The position numbers were made by a program, and so were the translations under genes. 64,000 nt of DNA from Allobogoriella alba (GTDB lineage Bacteria; Actinomycetota; Actinomycetes; Actinomycetales; Actinomycetaceae): NCBI RefSeq assembly GCF_042665525.1, contig NZ_JBHTCQ010000004.1:1-64000 (forward strand). The letters are read 5' to 3'. Of this stretch, positions 7,959 through 16,817 are shown one piece after another. The notes under the pieces were generated by a model, which was given only the letters and a program-made list of their open reading frames with translations, was not told the origin of the DNA and ran no database searches. The first letter of the stretch is position 1. Each line of letters begins with the position of its first letter.

Positions 7959-8333
7959 CCCCGAGGCCCGCGACTCGTCGTTCCTGTGCCGAGTCGTGAT
8001 TCCAGTGACGACTCGCCGAGGGGGTGGGGGCGGGCGGTCGTCCGGAGCGGGGAAGGCGGTAGGGTGGAATACAGCCGACGGCGGACTGGTTCCATCACGT
8101 GACGGCAACCAGTGCGGTCGGTGACCGACCAACCTTCGGGGGTCGCAGGCTCTGACGGGCGGGCCGCGCGAGGCGGATGCGTCGATCTCTGCGGAGATCC
8201 GCGTGCCAGCGCACGTCCCGGACGGCCGGCAGGTCGTCTCATGCGACGCCCGTCGCCGTTCCGGCCGCCCCGCGGCCCTGCCGGACCGATCCCGGCACGC
8301 AGGGGAGTGGCCGGACTAGCAGTGGAGGACTCA
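7959..8333 (+). other. Non-coding region before the helicase gene, with alternating inverted repeats
   Basis: No convincing gene is seen in these 375 bases. Near the left end, cgactcg (7971-7977), cgagtcgt (7990-7997) and acgactcg (8008-8015) form two mutually exclusive hairpins: arm 1 with arm 2 (12-base loop) or arm 2 with arm 3 (8-bp stem, 10-base loop). This could end mdlC transcription, or be a switch or a dispersed palindromic repeat. A possible -10 element, tagggt, is at 8060-8065, leaving a leader of roughly 260 bases before the helicase start. Confidence 0.5.
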
Positions 8334-10478
8334 TTGGCTCGAGGAGCCCAGCGCCGATCAGGCGCACGCGGGGGCAACGGTCAGCGCAACCAGCGACGGC
8401 CACGCCACCGGGACGAGGACGGCATCATGCCGGTCCTCGCACGCATCTCACGCGAGGTCGAGTCGGCCGTCCAGCGCGGCCGCGTGCGGCCGTCCGTGCG
8501 CACCAAGTTCCAGGTCACCGCGTTGCTCATGCGCGAGGAGCGCGCCCGGGTGAAGGCCGACGAGAGCCTCGCTGAGGCCCGCCGCGCGACCGAGCTCAAG
8601 CGCCTGGACGGCATCGCCACCATCCTCGCCAAGACCGCGGCCCGGGACACCTCGCTGCTGGCCCTGCTCGACGAGCACGCCGCCGTCAGCGACGCGGCCA
8701 AGTCGCTCAAGGAGGACCTCCTGCGCGACGCCGGCCTCGAGGTGCCCGCCGAGGAGGAGCCGCAGGAGACGGCGCCGGAGACGACGTCCGCCCAACGTCA
8801 GGTGGTGCCACCGTCGGTCGTCTCCCGCCAGCTCGCCAACCCGTTCCTCGCACCTGACTTCTCCGCCGCGCAGAAGCGGCAGGCACGTCCCCGCCGCCTC
8901 GCGGGCTGGGAGCTGCTCGGCCCCCTGTTCCGCTCGTTCGAGCTCGGCGGCGAGTCCTCCTGCATGGACCTGCCCGAGCCGGTCTCGCTCCGCGCGCCGC
9001 ACGGCCTGGAGCTCATGCCGCACCAGGCGCGGGTGGTCGCGGCGGCCGCGGACGGGCACCGCACCTTCCTGCTCGCGGACGAACCTGGGCTGGGCAAGAC
9101 CGCGCAGGCGCTGCTGGCCGCGCAGGCGGCCGACGCCTACCCGCTGCTCGTCGTCGTCCCGAACGTCGTCAAGACGAACTGGGCCCGCGAGGCGGAGCGC
9201 TGGACCCCGCAGCACCGCGCCACCGTCGTGCACGGGGACGGGGAGAGCATCGACGGCTTCGCCGACATCGTGGTCGTCAACTACGAGGTCCTCGACCGGC
9301 ACCTCGGCTGGCTCGGGGACCACGGGTTCCGCGGCATGGTGGTCGACGAGGCCCACTACATCAAGAACAAGCGGTCGCAGCGGTCGCAGCACGTCCTGCA
9401 GCTCGCCGACCGCATCCGCTTCCGGTCCGGTGACCCGCTCCTGATGGCGCTGACCGGGACCCCGCTCATCAACGACATCGAGGACTTCCGCGCGATCTGG
9501 CAGTTCCTGGGCTGGATCGACGACGACAAGCCGCTCGGCGAGCTCATGGAGGCGCTCGAGGAGACCGGCCTGACGCCGGCCGACCGCTCGTTCTACCCGG
9601 CCGCGCGCACCAGCGTCATCGAGCGGGGGATCGTCCGCCGTCGCAAGATGGACGTCGCCGCCGACCTGCCGGCGCGGCGGGTCGCCGACCTCCCGGTCGA
9701 GCTGGACGACGGCGAGGGCCGGTCGATCCGCGCGGCCGAGCGTGAGCTCACCCGACGCCTCGTGACGCGGTACGAGCGGGCGCTCGAGGCACGCCACGGC
9801 GGCCCGATCGAGGGCATCGACCACGCCCTGGTCCGCCAGGTCGCCGGATGGGAGCTGGCCGAGAAGGCCGACAAGGCCGAGGAGAACGTGTTCGGCATGA
9901 TGCGGCGCATCGGCACCGCGAAGGCCGGGCTCGCAGCGGATTACGCCGCCCAGCTCGCCCGCAGCGTCGGCAAGGTGGTGTTCTTCGCCAAGCACATCGA
10001 CGTCATGGACGCCGCGGAGGCGGTCTTCGCCGAGCGCGGCATGCGGTACGCCTCGATCCGCGGCGACCAGAGCTCCACGGTCCGGCAGAAGCACATCGAC
10101 GCCTTCCGGGAGGACCCCGACGTCGCGGTCGCCGTCTGCTCCCTGACCGCCGCGGGGGTCGGCCTCAACCTGCAGGTGGCCTCCAACATGGTGCTCGCCG
10201 AGCTGTCCTGGACGGATGCGGAGCAGACCCAGGCCATCGACCGCATCCACCGCATCGGCCAGGAGGAGCCGGTGACGGCGTGGCGGATCATCGCGTCGCA
10301 GACGCTCGACACGCGCATCGCCGAGCTGATCGACAGCAAGGCGGGGCTCGCCGCCCGAGCCCTGGACGGCTCGGACGAGGAGATCTCCTCCTCGGGCGAC
10401 GTGCAGCTCGAGGCGCTCGTCGCGCTCCTGACGGACGCGCTCACCGAGGCACAGGCGGCGCTCCAGCCCACCACCTGA
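8334..10478 (+). CDS. SNF2-family DEAD/DEAH helicase
   Basis: A DNA-dependent ATPase/translocase of the SNF2 superfamily 2 group, about 714 residues. Visible motifs are I, LLADEPGLGKTAQ (near residue 248), II, VVDEAHYIKN (near 338), III, ALTGTPLIND, and the C-terminal lobe with motifs V-VI, GVGLNLQVASNMV and QAIDRIHRIGQ. The N-terminal 150 residues are basic then helical and have no assigned domain. I chose TTG 8334 because ggagg lies 5 bases upstream; GTG 8322 and ATG 8428 are alternatives. The role is probably DNA repair or remodelling, by family. No partner gene is adjacent: the next gene is convergent, 9 bases away. Confidence 0.85.
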   Translation: MARGAQRRSGARGGNGQRNQRRPRHRDEDGIMPVLARISREVESAVQRGRVRPSVRTKFQVTALLMREERARVKADESLAEARRATELKRLDGIATILAKTAARDTSLLALLDEHAAVSDAAKSLKEDLLRDAGLEVPAEEEPQETAPETTSAQRQVVPPSVVSRQLANPFLAPDFSAAQKRQARPRRLAGWELLGPLFRSFELGGESSCMDLPEPVSLRAPHGLELMPHQARVVAAAADGHRTFLLADEPGLGKTAQALLAAQAADAYPLLVVVPNVVKTNWAREAERWTPQHRATVVHGDGESIDGFADIVVVNYEVLDRHLGWLGDHGFRGMVVDEAHYIKNKRSQRSQHVLQLADRIRFRSGDPLLMALTGTPLINDIEDFRAIWQFLGWIDDDKPLGELMEALEETGLTPADRSFYPAARTSVIERGIVRRRKMDVAADLPARRVADLPVELDDGEGRSIRAAERELTRRLVTRYERALEARHGGPIEGIDHALVRQVAGWELAEKADKAEENVFGMMRRIGTAKAGLAADYAAQLARSVGKVVFFAKHIDVMDAAEAVFAERGMRYASIRGDQSSTVRQKHIDAFREDPDVAVAVCSLTAAGVGLNLQVASNMVLAELSWTDAEQTQAIDRIHRIGQEEPVTAWRIIASQTLDTRIAELIDSKAGLAARALDGSDEEISSSGDVQLEALVALLTDALTEAQAALQPTT

Positions 10479-10487
10479 GCGAAGGGC

Positions 10488-11795
10488 TCACGGGTCCAGC
10501 GCCAGCCACCGCACCCCGTGCGCGGGGACCTCGAGCGCGAGGCGCCCGTCGCGCTCCAGCGGCTGCGGCTCCGCGGCCGGGTCCCACAGGTCCGTGGCCG
10601 TCCAGTCACGGCGGGCTGCCTCGGCGCCCACGACGGAGCCGAGCGCGACCGACAGCGTGCGGGCCTCACCGCCCGTCCAGAACACTGCGACGTAGTGCCG
10701 CTCGCGGTCGGTGGCCCGCGCGGCCCAGACGATCTGCTCACCGTCGTCGATCGGCTCCCGCACGAGCTCGGCGTTGTCGGTGCTCCCGGCGAGCACCTCG
10801 CGCAGCGCAGGATTCGCCAGCATGCCGAGGGTCTCCTCGTCCGTGGTCGGCAGATCCGCACCGACCATCAGGGGCGAGCGACCCATGGCCCAGAGAGTCA
10901 GCAGGCTGCGCTGCTCGGCCCGGGTGAGCCGGCTCTCACGCGGGTCCCCCCGCTCGGCACGCAGACCGATCCGGCCGAGCGGCAGCATGTCGGCGTCCGC
11001 CCAGCCGCCCGGGCGCTGCAACGGTGCCCAGCGGGCGAGCCGGGCGAACTGCGCGTGCACGTCCTCCCAGCGGTCCCACAGGTCGTCCGAGATGCGCCAC
11101 ATCTGCGCGTGGCCGCGCAGGTGGTCGAGGTGCCGGGTGGACAGATGGGTGCCGGGGGAGAGGGAGAGCACGATGGCCCGGCCGGACCGCTCGACCGCTC
11201 GCGCATAGGCCTCGATCTCCCGGTCGTGGTACGGGGCCAGCATGTCGTCGACCTTGAGGTAGTCCACGCCCCACGCCGCGAGCTGCGCCACCTGACCGTC
11301 GTAGTACGCCTGCGCTCCCGGGTGGTCGTGGTCGAGGCCGTAGTTGTCGTGGTTCCACGGGCAGACCGTGCCCCGGTCGGCCACCTGGCTCGCGGTCCAC
11401 TCCGTGCCCTGGATCGGCAGGTCCTCCTCGACCGCCCGCCGCGGGATGCCCCGCATGACGTGGACGCCGAACCGCAGCCCCATGTCGTGCACGGCGTCGG
11501 CGAGCGGACCGAACCCGGCGCCGTCCGCGGCGGACGGGAACCGGTTCACCGCCGGCAGCTGCCGGCCGAAGGCGTCCAGCACCACCGGCGCGTCGCGGTT
11601 GTAGCCGTGCGCCCGGGCCGTCGGGTCGTACCAGGCGATGTCCACGACCACCGTGTCCCACCCGTACGGCAGGAGGCGGTCGCGCAGCACCTCGGCGTTG
11701 GCCAGCACCTCCGCCTCGGTGACGGTGGTGCCGAAGCAGTCCCAGCTGTTCCAGCCCATCGGCGGGCTCGCCGCGGCTGCTGCGTCCTCGGTCAT
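10488..11795 (-). CDS. Alpha-galactosidase, glycoside hydrolase family 27
   Basis: A retaining GH27 glycosidase that probably releases terminal alpha-galactose (alpha-N-acetylgalactosamine is also possible in this family). The 435 residues start with the hallmark PPMGWNSWDCFG (11-22), then show WGVDYLKVDDM with Asp183 as expected nucleophile and WRISDDLWDRW with Asp237 or Asp238 as acid/base, and a C-terminal beta domain ending VPAHGVRWLALDP. No signal peptide is seen, so it should act in the cytoplasm on imported sugars. It is divergent from the ABC exporter genes; about 200 bases separate them. No sugar-uptake system is beside it. Confidence 0.9.
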   Translation of the reverse strand: MTEDAAAAASPPMGWNSWDCFGTTVTEAEVLANAEVLRDRLLPYGWDTVVVDIAWYDPTARAHGYNRDAPVVLDAFGRQLPAVNRFPSAADGAGFGPLADAVHDMGLRFGVHVMRGIPRRAVEEDLPIQGTEWTASQVADRGTVCPWNHDNYGLDHDHPGAQAYYDGQVAQLAAWGVDYLKVDDMLAPYHDREIEAYARAVERSGRAIVLSLSPGTHLSTRHLDHLRGHAQMWRISDDLWDRWEDVHAQFARLARWAPLQRPGGWADADMLPLGRIGLRAERGDPRESRLTRAEQRSLLTLWAMGRSPLMVGADLPTTDEETLGMLANPALREVLAGSTDNAELVREPIDDGEQIVWAARATDRERHYVAVFWTGGEARTLSVALGSVVGAEAARRDWTATDLWDPAAEPQPLERDGRLALEVPAHGVRWLALDP

Positions 11796-12003
11796 CCTGC
11801 TCCCACCGGTCTCTCCGCGGCGACGTCACCGCTCGCAGCAGCCTGCCGGAACCGGCCGGTCGGCCTCCCCGACGTCCGACACCCGGGACGCCCCACCGGA
11901 GCCATGACCAGGGTCGTCACCAGTGTGCGCGTCGACCGAAAATGTCCGGACCCGGCAATTCGATACGGCCAATGTGGGCAGGTTGCGGAAGAATACGTCA
12001 TCG

Positions 12004-13902
12004 ATGCCTCCTGATACCCCTGTCGGGGCCGATCTGTCGACCCTTGCCTCCATCCGTCGGCTGTATCCCTACGTTCGGACGGCCCTGCCACGCCTGGTCG
12101 CCGGCATGCTCTCCGCCCTCGGCGCCAGCCTCTCGGCACTCGCCATCCCGCGCGTGCTCGAGCACGTCGTCGATGGCCCGCTCACGGACGCCGTCGGCAC
12201 GCGCGACTTCTCCGCGCTCGTCCTCCCGGTGCTCCTGGTCCTCCTCCTGGGCATCGCGGAGGCCGCGTTCATCCTGCTCCGCCGCACGCTGGTGATGTTC
12301 CCCGGCACCCGGGTCGAGTCCGGGATGCGCATGGAGCTGTTCCGTCACCTGCAGGACCTGCCGGTGGCGTTCCACGACCGGTGGCCCGGCGGTCAGCTCC
12401 TGTCCCGCATCGTCGGCGACCTGGGCCTGCTGCGTCGGTGGCTCGTCTTCGGCGCGCTCCAGCTCGTGGTCAGCTTCATCACGATCGTGGTCGGCATCGC
12501 CATCCTGCTGACCACCGCCGGCTGGCTCGGCCTCATCTACCTCGCCGGCGCGATCCCGGTGACGGTCATCGCCTTCCGGTTCTCCCGCAGGTTCCGCGTG
12601 GTCGCCCGCCAGTCCCAGGACCAGCTCGGCGACCTCGCCAACACCGTCGAGGAGTCGGTCCACGGCATCCGCGTCCTCAAGGCGTTCGGGCGCGGGCGGG
12701 ACGCCCTGCAGTCCTTCACCGGGCAGGCCGAACGGCTCCGGGAGACGGAGATCAAGAAGGCGACCACCCAGTCCACCGTCATCGTCGCGCTCCACCTCAT
12801 CCCCGAGACGACGCTCGCCCTCGCCCTCATCGCCGGCACCTTCCTCGTCGTCGACGGGCAGATCACCGTCGGCGCGCTGGCGGCGTTCTTCGCCACCGCC
12901 GCCGTCATGAACGGGCCCGTCGTCGACCTCGGCATGACGCTGTCGATGACGCTCCACGCACGCACCGCCGTCGACCGGTACTTCGAGGTCATCGAGACGC
13001 CCAACGAGCTGGGGGACCCGGCCGACCCCGTCCCGCCCGCGGAGCCGGCGTCCGAGCACGGCTCGCACGTGCGTCTGCGAGACGTCGAGTTCCGCTACTC
13101 CGACGCCGAGACGCCCTTGCTCCAGCACGTCGACCTCGAGCTCCCCGCGGGCACGACGACGGCGCTCGTCGGACTCACCGGCTCCGGCAAGTCGACGCTC
13201 GCGATGCTCGTGCCGCGACTGTTCGACGTCACCGACGGCGCCGTCGAGATCGACGGCGTGGACGTGCGCCGGCTGCGCCGCGCGGACGTCCGTCAGGGGG
13301 TTGCCGTCGCGTTCGAGGACCCGACGCTGTTCTCCGCGTCCGTCCGCGAGAACGTCCTCCTCGGCGTGGACGACTCGCTCTCGGCCGAGGAGAAGGACGC
13401 CATCGTCACCGAGGCGCTCGACGTCGCGCAGGCGCAGTTCGCCCACGACCTGCCCGACGGCATCGAGACCCGGATCGGGGAGGAGGGGCTGTCCCTGTCG
13501 GGCGGGCAGCGCCAGCGTCTGGCCCTCGCCCGCGCGATCGCCTCCCACCCGCGCGTGCTGGTCCTCGACGACCCGCTCTCCGCGCTCGACGTCGCGACCG
13601 AGGAGGCGGTCAGTGCACGCCTGCGGGAGGTGCTGGCCGGCACGACCAGCCTCGTCATCGCGCACCGGCCCTCGACGGTCGCGCTGGCGGACCGGGTGGC
13701 GGTCCTGCAGAACGGCCGCGTCACGGCGGTGGGCACGCACAGCGAGCTGCTCGCCACCGATCCGCACTACCGCTACATCATCACCACGCTCGAGGAGGAC
13801 GCGGCCGAGCACGGCGTCGGGCACTTCGAGGACCAGGAGTACCAGGAGCCGGAGAACGGCGAGGTCCCCGAGGACCTCGAAGACAGAGGAGCCCGACTGT
13901 GA
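12004..13902 (+). CDS. ABC exporter subunit 1 (fused membrane and ATPase domains)
   Basis: One half of a heterodimeric multidrug/lipid-type ABC exporter, 632 residues from ATG 12004. Six membrane helices occupy about residues 20-320; the ATPase domain follows with Walker A GLTGSGKST, canonical signature LSGGQRQRLALARA, and Walker B LVLDDPLSALD. Asp523 stands where the catalytic Glu normally is, so the site formed by this Walker B is expected to be weak. The C-terminus is acidic. A longer frame starts at 11923, but the family N-terminus (LASIRRLYPYVR) fits ATG 12004, with ggaaga 11 bases upstream. Its stop overlaps the next start. The substrate is unknown. Confidence 0.9.
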   Translation: MPPDTPVGADLSTLASIRRLYPYVRTALPRLVAGMLSALGASLSALAIPRVLEHVVDGPLTDAVGTRDFSALVLPVLLVLLLGIAEAAFILLRRTLVMFPGTRVESGMRMELFRHLQDLPVAFHDRWPGGQLLSRIVGDLGLLRRWLVFGALQLVVSFITIVVGIAILLTTAGWLGLIYLAGAIPVTVIAFRFSRRFRVVARQSQDQLGDLANTVEESVHGIRVLKAFGRGRDALQSFTGQAERLRETEIKKATTQSTVIVALHLIPETTLALALIAGTFLVVDGQITVGALAAFFATAAVMNGPVVDLGMTLSMTLHARTAVDRYFEVIETPNELGDPADPVPPAEPASEHGSHVRLRDVEFRYSDAETPLLQHVDLELPAGTTTALVGLTGSGKSTLAMLVPRLFDVTDGAVEIDGVDVRRLRRADVRQGVAVAFEDPTLFSASVRENVLLGVDDSLSAEEKDAIVTEALDVAQAQFAHDLPDGIETRIGEEGLSLSGGQRQRLALARAIASHPRVLVLDDPLSALDVATEEAVSARLREVLAGTTSLVIAHRPSTVALADRVAVLQNGRVTAVGTHSELLATDPHYRYIITTLEEDAAEHGVGHFEDQEYQEPENGEVPEDLEDRGARL

Positions 13903-15725
13903 CCGCCACCCCGCCTCGTCGCGTCACGGCGACCACGAACGAGGACGACTTCAACCTCGGGCGGGACGAGTCCCGCGCGGTGCGCCGGCGTTCCCTGCGG
14001 CTGCTCGGGAACCTGCTGGCGCCCCACAAGAAGCCGCTGCTGGTCGCGGTCCTGCTCGTGGTGACATCGACCGTCGGCCAGGTGGCCGGTCCGGCACTGG
14101 TCGCCGTCACCATCGACCAGGCGATCCCGGCCCTGCTGGACCGCGGCGACGCCGGTCCGCTCGCGACCTTCGGCGCGCTGTACATCGTGGCGGCGGTCGC
14201 CGGCGGGCTGGCGGCCGGCGCGTACATCCGCCAGGCGGCCCGCATCGCCCAGGGCGTCATGCTCGACCTGCGACGCCGCGTCTTCCGCCAGACCCAGCGA
14301 CTGTCCCTGGAGTTCCACGAGACGTACACCTCGGGACGGGTCATCTCGCGGCAGACCTCCGACATGGAGGCGCTGCGCGAGCTGCTCGACGGCGGTCTGA
14401 CCGGCGTCGTGTCCTCGATGTTCCTCATGGTGTTCGTCGCCGGGAGCCTCGTGATCCTCGACTGGCGCTCGGCCCTCGTGCTCGCCGCGGCGTTCGTCCC
14501 GGCGCTCATCCTCACCCGGTGGTTCCAGAAGCGCTCCCAGGTCTTCTACCGCGAGCAGCGGACCGCCTCGGCGCGGCTGATCGTGAAGTTCGTCGAGACG
14601 ATGACCGGCATGCGCGCGGTCCAGGCGTTCCGCCGGGAGTCCACCACCGAGCGGGACTTCGGTGCCCTCTCCGACGCCTACCGGGAGGCGAACCTCAAGA
14701 CGTTCGGGCTCAACGGCCGCTACCAGCCGGGCCTGCTCCTCATCGGGAACGTCACCGTCACGGCCGCCCTCGCGATCGGGGCCTGGCGGGTCCTGGAGGG
14801 CGGGATGGAGGTCGGCGTGCTGGCCGCGGCGCTGCTGTACATCAAGCGGTTCTTCATGCCGATCCAGCAGATCGGCATGTTCTACAACGCCTTCCAGTCG
14901 GCGGCCGCCGCCCTGGAGAAGGTCTCCGGCCTGCTGGCGGAGGAGCCGACAGTCGTCGAGCCGCAGCGGCCCGAGGCCCTGCCGCACGCCCGGGGCGACC
15001 TGCGGCTCGACCACGTGCGTTTCGCCTACGGGGACGGCCCGGTGGTGCTGCCGGACCTCGACCTGCACATCCCTGCCGGGCAGACGATCGCGCTGGTCGG
15101 CACCACGGGCGCCGGGAAGTCGACACTGGCGAAGCTGGTCACCCGGTTCTACGACGCCTCCGAGGGCAGGGTGCTGCTCGACGGCATCGACATCCGGGAC
15201 ATCTCCACGCAGGACCTGCGGCGAGCCGTCGTCATGGTCACCCAGGAGGCGTACCTGTTCAGCGGATCGGTGCGGGAGAACATCGCGCTCGGCCGGCCGG
15301 ACGCCAGCCAGGAGGACATCGAGGCCGCGGCCCGGGCGGTGGGCGCGCACGAGTTCATCATGCGCATGCCCGACGGCTACGACACGGACGTCAACAAGCG
15401 CGGCGGCCGCGTCTCGGCCGGCCAGCGGCAGCTGCTGTCCTTCGCCCGTGCCTTCCTGGCCGACCCTGCCGTCCTCGTCCTGGACGAGGCGACCTCCTCG
15501 CTGGACATCCCCGGTGAGCGGCTCGTCCAGCACGGCCTGCAGACGCTGCTGGCGGACCGGACCGCCATCATCATCGCCCACCGGCTCTCCACCGTCGCGA
15601 TCGCCGACCGGGTGCTCGTGATGGCGCACGGACGGGTGGTCGAGGACGGCTCGCCCGACGAGCTGATCGCCGGCGACGGGCGGTTCGCCGCGCTGCACGC
15701 CGCCTGGCAGGACTCGCTCGTGTGA
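13899..15725 (+). CDS. ABC exporter subunit 2 (fused membrane and ATPase domains)
   Basis: The partner subunit, 608 residues from GTG 13899 (GTGA overlap). It has the six-helix exporter domain (about 45-345) and an ATPase domain with Walker A GTTGAGKST, a non-canonical signature VSAGQRQ (near 510) and a canonical Walker B LVLDEATSSLD with Glu530. Together with subunit 1 this gives the known asymmetric arrangement: the Walker site of subunit 1 (Asp) faces the altered signature of subunit 2, while the intact Walker site of subunit 2 faces LSGGQ of subunit 1. An efflux role for drug, lipid or peptide is inferred from family only. Confidence 0.91.
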   Translation: MTATPPRRVTATTNEDDFNLGRDESRAVRRRSLRLLGNLLAPHKKPLLVAVLLVVTSTVGQVAGPALVAVTIDQAIPALLDRGDAGPLATFGALYIVAAVAGGLAAGAYIRQAARIAQGVMLDLRRRVFRQTQRLSLEFHETYTSGRVISRQTSDMEALRELLDGGLTGVVSSMFLMVFVAGSLVILDWRSALVLAAAFVPALILTRWFQKRSQVFYREQRTASARLIVKFVETMTGMRAVQAFRRESTTERDFGALSDAYREANLKTFGLNGRYQPGLLLIGNVTVTAALAIGAWRVLEGGMEVGVLAAALLYIKRFFMPIQQIGMFYNAFQSAAAALEKVSGLLAEEPTVVEPQRPEALPHARGDLRLDHVRFAYGDGPVVLPDLDLHIPAGQTIALVGTTGAGKSTLAKLVTRFYDASEGRVLLDGIDIRDISTQDLRRAVVMVTQEAYLFSGSVRENIALGRPDASQEDIEAAARAVGAHEFIMRMPDGYDTDVNKRGGRVSAGQRQLLSFARAFLADPAVLVLDEATSSLDIPGERLVQHGLQTLLADRTAIIIAHRLSTVAIADRVLVMAHGRVVEDGSPDELIAGDGRFAALHAAWQDSLV

Positions 15726-15782
15726 CGGTCGTACCCCGCGCGTGAGGATCGGGCGTCGTGGAGACGTCCGTAGAGTCTGCCC

Positions 15783-16817
15783 ATGCCGACGCCTCCACCG
15801 CAGACCATGACCGCGCTCGTGCTGCGGCACCACGGTGACCTCGACGCACTCGAGCTGGTGGAGGACCACCCGGTCCCGTCCGTGGAGCCCGGCACCGTGC
15901 TCATCGAGGTCCGGGCGGCCGCGTTCAACCACCACGACCTCTTCACCGTGCGCGGCATGCCGGGCATCACCCTGCCGCTGCCGGTCGTCATCGGGTTGGA
16001 CATGGTCGGCCGCATCGTCGAGGTGGGCCCGGGGGTCACCGGCTGGGCCTCGGGGGACCGGGTGCTCGTCAATCCGCTCGACCGCGAGGGCCGCCTGATG
16101 GGCGAGATGCACGACGGCGGCATGGCCCGGTACTGCCGGGTCGCCGCCGACCAGCTGGTCGCGGTGCCCGACGAGGTCACCGACGTGCAGGCGGCGTGCC
16201 TGCCCGTCTCCTACGGCACCGCCCAGCGCATGCTGGTCGGCAAGGGCGTGGTCCATCCGGGTGACAAGGTGCTCGTGCTGGGCGCCTCGGGCGGGGTCGG
16301 CACGGCGTGCGTCATCCTGGCCCGCGCCATGGGTTGCCACGTGATCGCCGCCGCGGGCAGCGCGGAGAAGGGCCGGGCACTGCTCGAGATCGGCGCGCAC
16401 GAGGTCTTCGACTACACCGAGCACGACATCGCCGACTGGGTGCGGGAGCACCACGGCAAGCCGCACCGGTTCCGCTACGACACGGGCGTCGACGTCGTCG
16501 TGAACTTCACGGGTGGGGACACCTGGGCCCCGACCCTCCGGTCCGTCAAGCGGGGCGGGCGCATCCTGGTCTGCGGGGCCACGGCGGGGTACGCGCCGCC
16601 GGAGGACCTGCGGTACGTGTTCTCGTTCGAGCTGCAGATCATCGGCTCCAACGCGTTCGAGAAGCAGGACTTCGAGGAGCTGCTCGCGGCCGTGGCGGCC
16701 GGGCGCGTGGACCCGGTCGTCTCCACGGTGCTGCCGCTGCGGGAGGCCGTGGAGGGCCTGCGCCTCATGCAGGACCGGGCCGTGCTGGGGAAGGTGGTGG
16801 TCGAGCCGTGGAGCTGA
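15783..16817 (+). CDS. MDR-family alcohol dehydrogenase/quinone reductase-like oxidoreductase
   Basis: A medium-chain dehydrogenase/reductase of 344 residues. The N-terminal catalytic domain has the FNHHDLFTVRG segment, and the NAD(P)-binding domain begins LVLGASGGVGTACVILARAMG near 165-185. The classical zinc GHE segment is replaced by GLDMVGRI and no four-cysteine lobe is present, so it may not bind zinc. A -10-like tagagt ends 6 bases before ATG 15783, suggesting a leaderless message. Its last 10 bases overlap the start of an acyl-CoA synthetase gene, so the two probably act in one lipid or carboxylic-acid pathway. The exact substrate is not readable. Confidence 0.85.
   Translation: MPTPPPQTMTALVLRHHGDLDALELVEDHPVPSVEPGTVLIEVRAAAFNHHDLFTVRGMPGITLPLPVVIGLDMVGRIVEVGPGVTGWASGDRVLVNPLDREGRLMGEMHDGGMARYCRVAADQLVAVPDEVTDVQAACLPVSYGTAQRMLVGKGVVHPGDKVLVLGASGGVGTACVILARAMGCHVIAAAGSAEKGRALLEIGAHEVFDYTEHDIADWVREHHGKPHRFRYDTGVDVVVNFTGGDTWAPTLRSVKRGGRILVCGATAGYAPPEDLRYVFSFELQIIGSNAFEKQDFEELLAAVAAGRVDPVVSTVLPLREAVEGLRLMQDRAVLGKVVVEPWS

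Noticed and set aside
8066..8333. Riboswitch in the long leader before the helicase
   Set aside because: No conserved core of a known riboswitch was recognised; the leader is listed only as non-coding.
12381..15725. A 1114-codon frame spanning both ABC genes
   Set aside because: Its first half is Arg/Pro/Ala-rich out-of-frame translation; the two exporter subunits with full motifs occupy the proper frames.
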